The translations under genes were made by a program, and so were the position numbers. From contig JAGRMK010000098.1 in assembly GCA_020441345.1 (NCBI GenBank), positions 1 through 9,215 of the forward strand: DNA of 9,215 nt, read 5' to 3'. The DNA is from Paracoccaceae bacterium. Lineage in GTDB: Bacteria > Pseudomonadota > Alphaproteobacteria > Rhodobacterales > Rhodobacteraceae. Of this stretch, positions 5,884 through 9,215 are shown one piece after another; position 1 is the stretch's first letter; every line of letters begins with the position of its first letter. The notes below the pieces were generated by a model that was not told where the DNA came from, did not search any database, and worked only from the letters and a program-made list of their open reading frames with translations.

Positions 5884-7506
5884 ATGGGCGAAGGGGTGAC
5901 GGAATCCGTCGCGGGGCGGCAGAAATGGAAGCAGAACCCGGAAGGGGTGCGCCGCGCGATCATCGAGGCAGCAACGGCGGAATTCGCGCGCCACGGCTAT
6001 GCCTCGACGCGAGTCGAAGACATCGCGGCGCTGACCGCGACCTCCAAGCGGATGATTTATTACTATTTTACCGACAAGGAGGGGTTGTATCTGCAAGTTC
6101 TCGAAGCTGCCTATGCCAAGGTGCGCGCGGGCGAAAGCGCCCTGCGCCTTGACCATCTGGACCCGATCGAGGCCTTGCGCGCGCTGATCGATTTCACCTT
6201 TGAACACCACCGCGCGAATCCCGACTTCATCCGACTCGTGATGATCGAGAACGTGCATAACGCCGTGCACCTCAAGGCCTCAGGCTTGATGGAACGGGTC
6301 AACGCCGGCGCCATCGACAAGCTGAAGACACTCTTGAAACGTGGGCAGGCGCAGGGCTGCTTTCGCGCCGACATCTCGCCGCTGGAGCTGCACTGGCACA
6401 TCTCGGCACCGTCATTCTTCAACGTCTCGAACCGCCCCAGTTTCACGGAAAGCTTTGGTGACAGCCTGTTTGCCGATGCTGGGCAATCGAGGCTCAAGCA
6501 CCAGACAATCGAGGCGGTCCTGACCCTCGTCATGCACCCGACCCATACACCCTCACTGCAAGCGGAGCGTCCGATGCTGAACCCTGAACTGCTGCCATTC
6601 CTCGCATTGTGGGATGAAAAATGGTCCGCGCTGCCGAAAGGCGCCAGCCCCGCCGACCGCCGCAAGAAGTTCGAGGTCATCGCCGCCGAAATGCGCCTGC
6701 CGATGCCCGAGGGCGTCGATGACAGCGCCGAACACTGGATCGACAGCAGCGCGGGACCGGTCCGCGTGCGGGTTTACCGCAAGGAAACAGGGACGGCACA
6801 GCCTTGTCTGATCTATATGCATGGTGGCGCCTGGATGCAGGGCTCTCCGGAAACCCATGCTGATATTACCGCGCGTCTGTCCGCCTGGGCCGGCTTCACG
6901 GTGATCAGCGTCGATTACGCGCTGGCGCCAGAGCATCCATTCCCCGCCGCACTGGATCAGTGCAACGCCGTTGTCCGCTGGGCCGCCGCGCAAGCTGCTG
7001 ACCTTGGCATAGACCCCGCCAAGATCGCCGTTGGCGGCGACAGCGCGGGTGGCAATCTGGCCGCTTCGCTTGCGCTCGATATGCGCGGGTCCGGGATCAC
7101 CCTTCTGGGGCAGCTGTTGATCTATCCGGCCTGCGATTTTGACCAGTCGCGCCCCAGCTATTCTGAGAATGCCGAGGCCCCGCTGTTGCAGACGCGCGGC
7201 ATGGATCTGGTCAATGCGATGTATTCACCGGATGCGACCGCGCTGCACACGAACCCTCGTATCGCCCCCATGATAGCCGACAGTCACGCAGACCTGCCGC
7301 CTGCCTATATCGCCGTGGCGCAAAATGACCCGCTGCGTGATTCCGGTCTGGCCTTTGCCGAGATCCTGCAACGGGCCGGAGTGCCTGTCGCTCTGGATTC
7401 CGGCGAAGGGCTGATCCACGGCTACTTGCGAGCAATGGAGTATTGCGCCGCCAGTCGCCAGTCCTTGCGTGCGATGGCCGACTGGCTGGCGGGTTTGGCG
7501 CGATGA
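5884..7506 (+). CDS. TetR-family regulator fused in frame to an HSL-type alpha/beta hydrolase
   Basis: One uninterrupted frame holds two proteins usually encoded apart. Residues 1-230: TetR regulator with DNA-binding helices in RRAIIEAATAEFARHGYASTRVEDIAAL (23-50) and TSKRMIYYYFTDKEGLY (53-69), then a helical ligand domain of normal size. Residues 231-540: a 310-residue family-IV (hormone-sensitive-lipase) hydrolase with oxyanion motif HGGAW (313-317), nucleophile S387 in GDSAGG, D482 in NDPLRD and H512 in LIHGY, so the triad looks intact. The ATG at 5884 has GGAG ten bases upstream; an ATG at 5863 or a TTG at 5824 would add an N-terminal tail but lacks a Shine-Dalgarno or lies inside the operator. 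The regulator probably controls the divergent operon through the tandem repeats. The hydrolase may free a hydroaromatic acid from an ester (inference). An internal start at 6574 means the halves could be separate products. A sequencing or mutational loss of a stop codon is the main alternative to a true fusion. Confidence 0.85.
   Translation: MGEGVTESVAGRQKWKQNPEGVRRAIIEAATAEFARHGYASTRVEDIAALTATSKRMIYYYFTDKEGLYLQVLEAAYAKVRAGESALRLDHLDPIEALRALIDFTFEHHRANPDFIRLVMIENVHNAVHLKASGLMERVNAGAIDKLKTLLKRGQAQGCFRADISPLELHWHISAPSFFNVSNRPSFTESFGDSLFADAGQSRLKHQTIEAVLTLVMHPTHTPSLQAERPMLNPELLPFLALWDEKWSALPKGASPADRRKKFEVIAAEMRLPMPEGVDDSAEHWIDSSAGPVRVRVYRKETGTAQPCLIYMHGGAWMQGSPETHADITARLSAWAGFTVISVDYALAPEHPFPAALDQCNAVVRWAAAQAADLGIDPAKIAVGGDSAGGNLAASLALDMRGSGITLLGQLLIYPACDFDQSRPSYSENAEAPLLQTRGMDLVNAMYSPDATALHTNPRIAPMIADSHADLPPAYIAVAQNDPLRDSGLAFAEILQRAGVPVALDSGEGLIHGYLRAMEYCAASRQSLRAMADWLAGLAR
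6564..6576 (+). promoter_or_regulatory. Internal ribosome binding site and ATG for the hydrolase half
   Basis: GGAG at 6564-6567, six bases, then ATG at 6574-6576 exactly where a free-standing 310-residue hydrolase (MLNPELLPFL) would begin. This is a better Shine-Dalgarno than that of the regulator start. It suggests the hydrolase was, and may still be, translated separately. Confidence 0.6.
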
Positions 7507-7994
7507 TCTCTGACCGCGAGTTGGACCGGCGGCTCTCGGCACTGGCGGGCCAGCCCTTTGCACAGCGATTGGCCTGGGAAGCCGTCGTCACCATAGCCCC
7601 GCCGCAAGATCTTGGCGAAGGCCCTTTGGGGCACAGATATCTTGTTCCAATCACCGGAGGTCGGTTTCGTGGCGGCCCCGAGATGGAAGATTTCCACGGC
7701 GACATCGTGCCCGGCGGTGCCGATCGTCAACTGCTGAGGGCGGATGGCATCAAGGAGCTACGCGCGATCTACGAGATGAAAGTCACGGATGGCACGGTGC
7801 TGAATATCGACAATCATGTCGTGATCGACCCTGATGCCTTGCCCGCTCGGTATGCCGTGTCGCGGATCCAGGTCACCGCGCCGCACGGAAAATGGGCGTG
7901 GCTCAACCGTCGGTTCTTCCTCGGAAGCCTTCATACGATCCAACCCAACCCCGGCTATGTCATTGTTCGCGGCTGGGAAGTTCTGGGCGGATAA
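7503..7994 (+). CDS. DUF3237 / UPF0311 family protein
   Basis: A 163-residue soluble protein without signal peptide or membrane segments. It matches the DUF3237 (UPF0311) style throughout: YLVPITGGRFRGG (46-58), DIVPGGADRQLLRADGI (67-83), a YEMKVTDGTVLNIDNHVV segment (90-107), and KWAWLNRRFFLGS (130-142) near the C-terminus. The family is predicted to be mostly beta and its biochemical role is not established to my knowledge. The ATG at 7503 overlaps the hydrolase stop as ATGA, so the two are translationally coupled; an in-frame upstream start lies within the hydrolase and is disfavoured. Coupling to the hydrolase suggests action on the same substrate or product, for example a hydroaromatic ester or lactone, but this is inference. 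Confidence 0.88.
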   Translation: MISDRELDRRLSALAGQPFAQRLAWEAVVTIAPPQDLGEGPLGHRYLVPITGGRFRGGPEMEDFHGDIVPGGADRQLLRADGIKELRAIYEMKVTDGTVLNIDNHVVIDPDALPARYAVSRIQVTAPHGKWAWLNRRFFLGSLHTIQPNPGYVIVRGWEVLGG

Positions 7995-8301
7995 GGGGCC
8001 AGGTCAAGCACCAAAACACGTGCACCGACACCAACTCGAAATGCCTATGACATGTATCCGCCTGCAGATCTGATTGCACCGAGACTTGCCGAACAGACCT
8101 GATACATCGCGTCCCATCGCCGGATCCCGAGACGATGTCCTGGAAAACCCCGGACAAGACCATGGGGATTGGTCCTGTGCCCGCGAAGGGTCTGGTGCGG
8201 AACTTCCGCTCAAATCTCCGCTGACCCGACGGCCGACACGACACCCATCCGATCTTTGACCAAAAACCACCTTAGAGATCGCAACCTGCCGGTTGATACA
8301 C
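7995..8301. other. Intergenic stretch with no supported gene
   Basis: It separates the metabolic cluster from the accessory right end. Overlapping open frames occur on both strands (for example 7960-8244 on the minus strand) but none has a ribosome binding site or a recognised family. A 5-bp inverted repeat GACCA/TGGTC spans 8158-8174. A 5-bp hairpin (CAACC/GGTTG, 8282-8295) lies six bases past the end of the minus-strand gene to its right, and a T5 run on that strand follows 13 bases later; it is too weak to call a terminator. It may contain a decayed gene. Confidence 0.5.
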
Positions 8302-8889
8302 CTACACCCCGATAATGGTGATCAACCAACCTTCAATCGCTTTCTCCAAGTCTTCGCTTATCCGAGTGCCTCTCTGAAGCGCCATGCCAAGTGATGCGTT
8401 ATACGGTTTGTACGGTGCACCGAGCTCCCGCATCAAGGGCGCGGTCTGATATCCGCCCATGGGGTTTATCCAACCAAAATGTTTAAACAGTTCGATGATC
8501 CGCGATCGCGCCGGTGCCGTCAGTATGCCGTCAATTGCAACGACGAAGGGCAATGTCATGCGGCCATGACACGAGATGCCAAGCGCCCCACTAGGTGGTG
8601 CAGCGACCAGCGCAGCAGACAGGGACGCCCCGATGGAACCACCTGAGGTTGAACCTACGCAATGGCCCAGTCGCCTCAGGTGGTCCAGAAATTCCGATTT
8701 TTCTGTAGCGGTCGCCTTGTCAAATGTGTTGAGCATCTCCGTCAGGCGAGTTCGCTTTTTCATCAACCCGATACTGACGCATGCCGCACGCAGGCTTGAA
8801 TATGCCCCGGCTTTCCAGTCTGCGTGGATCGTTGGGTGCTCTGCTTTCAGCCGTTTTTCATAGTATTCGTTGTCACGCTTGACCCCCAT
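8302..8889 (-). CDS. Hypothetical protein of plasmid/prophage type, putative DNA-binding
   Basis: 195 residues with a good ribosome binding site (GAGGA, six to seven bases before the ATG). I do not know a named function. The N-terminal part, YYEKRLKAEHPTIHADW (9-25), then KAGAYSSLRAACVSIGLMKKRTRLTEMLN (26-54) and KATATEKSEFLDHL (58-71), resembles a short helical domain common in small genes of phages and plasmids, where an Ala-rich helix-turn-helix-like segment is followed by an RT-x-L stretch. Residues 75-108 are a low-complexity Gly/Ser/Ala linker. The C-terminal part, LTAPARSRIIELF (123-135) and NASLGMALQRGTRISEDLEKAIEGWL (164-189), looks like a second small helical module. Codon use is less GC-biased than in the operon, consistent with acquisition. 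A regulator or plasmid-maintenance accessory role is a guess from style; the family resemblance is from memory, not a search. Confidence 0.7.
   Translation of the reverse strand: MGVKRDNEYYEKRLKAEHPTIHADWKAGAYSSLRAACVSIGLMKKRTRLTEMLNTFDKATATEKSEFLDHLRRLGHCVGSTSGGSIGASLSAALVAAPPSGALGISCHGRMTLPFVVAIDGILTAPARSRIIELFKHFGWINPMGGYQTAPLMRELGAPYKPYNASLGMALQRGTRISEDLEKAIEGWLITIIGV
8638..8684. repeat. 11-bp perfect inverted repeat inside the hypothetical gene
   Basis: ACCACCTGAGG at 8638-8648 is the exact complement of 8674-8684, with 25 bases between. The loop contains TGAACCTACGC (8650-8660), an 11-base exact copy of part of the palindrome upstream of the same gene (8911-8921). It lies over the low-complexity linker of the protein. 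Confidence 0.55.
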
Positions 8890-8903
8890 TCAAGTCCTCG
8901 GTG

Positions 8904-8927
8904 CAGTAGGTGAACCTACGCCTACTG
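8904..8927. promoter_or_regulatory. Palindromic candidate operator upstream of the hypothetical gene
   Basis: GTAGGT-GA-ACCTAC (8906-8919) is a perfect 6-2-6 palindrome, and CAGTAGG (8904-8910) also pairs with CCTACTG (8921-8927). The block thus holds three GTAGG/CCTAC units. Its near edge is 14 bases before the ATG at 8889, so it could be an operator bound by the adjacent protein or an mRNA hairpin beside the ribosome binding site. Confidence 0.55.
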
Positions 8928-9033
8928 TTCGCTGACACCGCGCGCCGATCTCGCGTCTCACGGCCAGAATCAGCGCCATTCATCCACGCAGAAAAGACCC
9001 GATACTAGAGCCTTTTCGCGCCCGCTCTGTATC

Positions 9034-9155
9034 CCCAAATTCAGACACGCCGGCATTGTATGCGGTTGTCGCGCCAACGATATTCCTTCTAAGATCGCGC
9101 GACGGTTGATTCCGGCGCACACTGGCTGCATCGCGGACAGCCATTTGAATTTGGG
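9034..9155 (+). repeat. Nested inverted repeats upstream of the hsdM-like gene
   Basis: Outer arms CCCAAATTCA (9034-9043) and TGAATTTGGG (9146-9155) pair perfectly over 10 bp. Inside lie CGCCGG/CCGGCG (9048-9053, 9112-9117), GTCGCGC/GCGCGAC (9068-9074, 9097-9103), and a small hairpin TGGCTG/CAGCCA (9123-9128, 9138-9143). Read as RNA they can form a closed, branched fold whose last arm holds the GGG of the only Shine-Dalgarno candidate of the next gene. Alternatives are protein-binding sites, the ends of a small mobile element, or chance. Confidence 0.45.
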
Positions 9156-9163
9156 ACGCATCC

Positions 9164-9215
9164 ATGAGCATCGAAAAAGCCCTCTTCGCCGCAGCCGACA
9201 AGATGCGCGGCTCCA
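9164..9215 (+). CDS. hsdM: Start of a type I restriction-modification methyltransferase subunit (HsdM), partial
   Basis: Only the first 17 codons are present: MSIEKALFAAADKMRGS, cut by the window edge. HsdM proteins characteristically begin with a short helix ending in A-A-D-K-(L/M)-R-G-(S/N), so this fragment fits well. HsdM, with the specificity subunit HsdS, methylates adenine at a bipartite site and with HsdR forms the restriction complex. An in-frame stop at 9146-9148 excludes an earlier start, and GGGA stands seven bases before the ATG. The call rests on a short stretch; the methylase motifs (NPPF and others) would lie beyond the window. Confidence 0.75.
   Translation, partial: MSIEKALFAAADKMRGS

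Noticed and set aside
7960..8244. Minus-strand frame of 94 codons in the gap after the DUF3237 gene, with a somewhat protein-like stretch (KFRTRPFAGTGPIP).
   Set aside because: Overlapping frames on both strands look equally plausible, there is no ribosome binding site, and it runs into the DUF3237 gene; at most a relic.
8282..8295. Hairpin CAACC/GGTTG just past the hypothetical gene, considered as a terminator.
   Set aside because: Only 5 bp and the T-run lies 13 bases away, so it does not meet the pattern of an intrinsic terminator.
9034..9155. The 10-bp inverted ends considered as terminal repeats of a small insertion element.
   Set aside because: I see no flanking target duplication and no transposase, so a mobile element is not supported.
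8980..9201. Minus-strand frames between the hypothetical gene and the right edge.
   Set aside because: They overlap the hsdM start antisense and have no recognised motif or good start site.

Overview
The window looks like chromosomal or replicon DNA of a GC-rich alphaproteobacterium, most likely Rhodobacterales. This rests on high third-position GC, a TRAP-type uptake system, and the style of the regulator, hydrolase and DUF3237 genes. Taxonomy is inferred from protein style only and no RNA gene is present to confirm it.

Left and centre (1-5774, minus strand): a compact five-gene operon read right to left, shikimate/quinate dehydrogenase -> TRAP solute-binding protein (DctP) -> TRAP small permease (DctQ) -> TRAP large permease (DctM) -> 3-dehydroshikimate dehydratase (QuiC type, with a C-terminal HPPD/VOC-like half). 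The logic is uptake of a hydroaromatic acid, oxidation to 3-dehydroshikimate and aromatisation to protocatechuate. No 3-dehydroquinate dehydratase is present, so the set is complete for shikimate (or 3-dehydroshikimate) but not, alone, for quinate. Protocatechuate ring-cleavage genes are also outside the window. A strong GC hairpin lies between dctP and dctQ.

Middle (5775-7994): a short divergent promoter region carries two copies of a 24-base imperfect direct repeat spaced 31 bp, each covering the -10 region of one of two back-to-back promoters. To its right, on the plus strand, is one open frame encoding a TetR-family regulator fused in frame to a hormone-sensitive-lipase-type alpha/beta hydrolase. 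The hydrolase half has its own Shine-Dalgarno and ATG, so it may be made as a fusion, as two proteins, or both. It overlaps (ATGA) a DUF3237/UPF0311 gene. A hydrolase beside this pathway suggests release of the hydroaromatic acid from an ester, but that is inference.

Right (7995-9215): a 307-base stretch with no supported gene, then a minus-strand hypothetical protein of the kind seen on plasmids and prophages (putative DNA-binding), with a palindromic candidate operator just upstream. After a region with nested inverted repeats, the window ends in the first 17 codons of a gene whose start matches HsdM, the methyltransferase subunit of type I restriction-modification systems. This end therefore looks like the edge of an accessory/defence segment next to a metabolic cluster.
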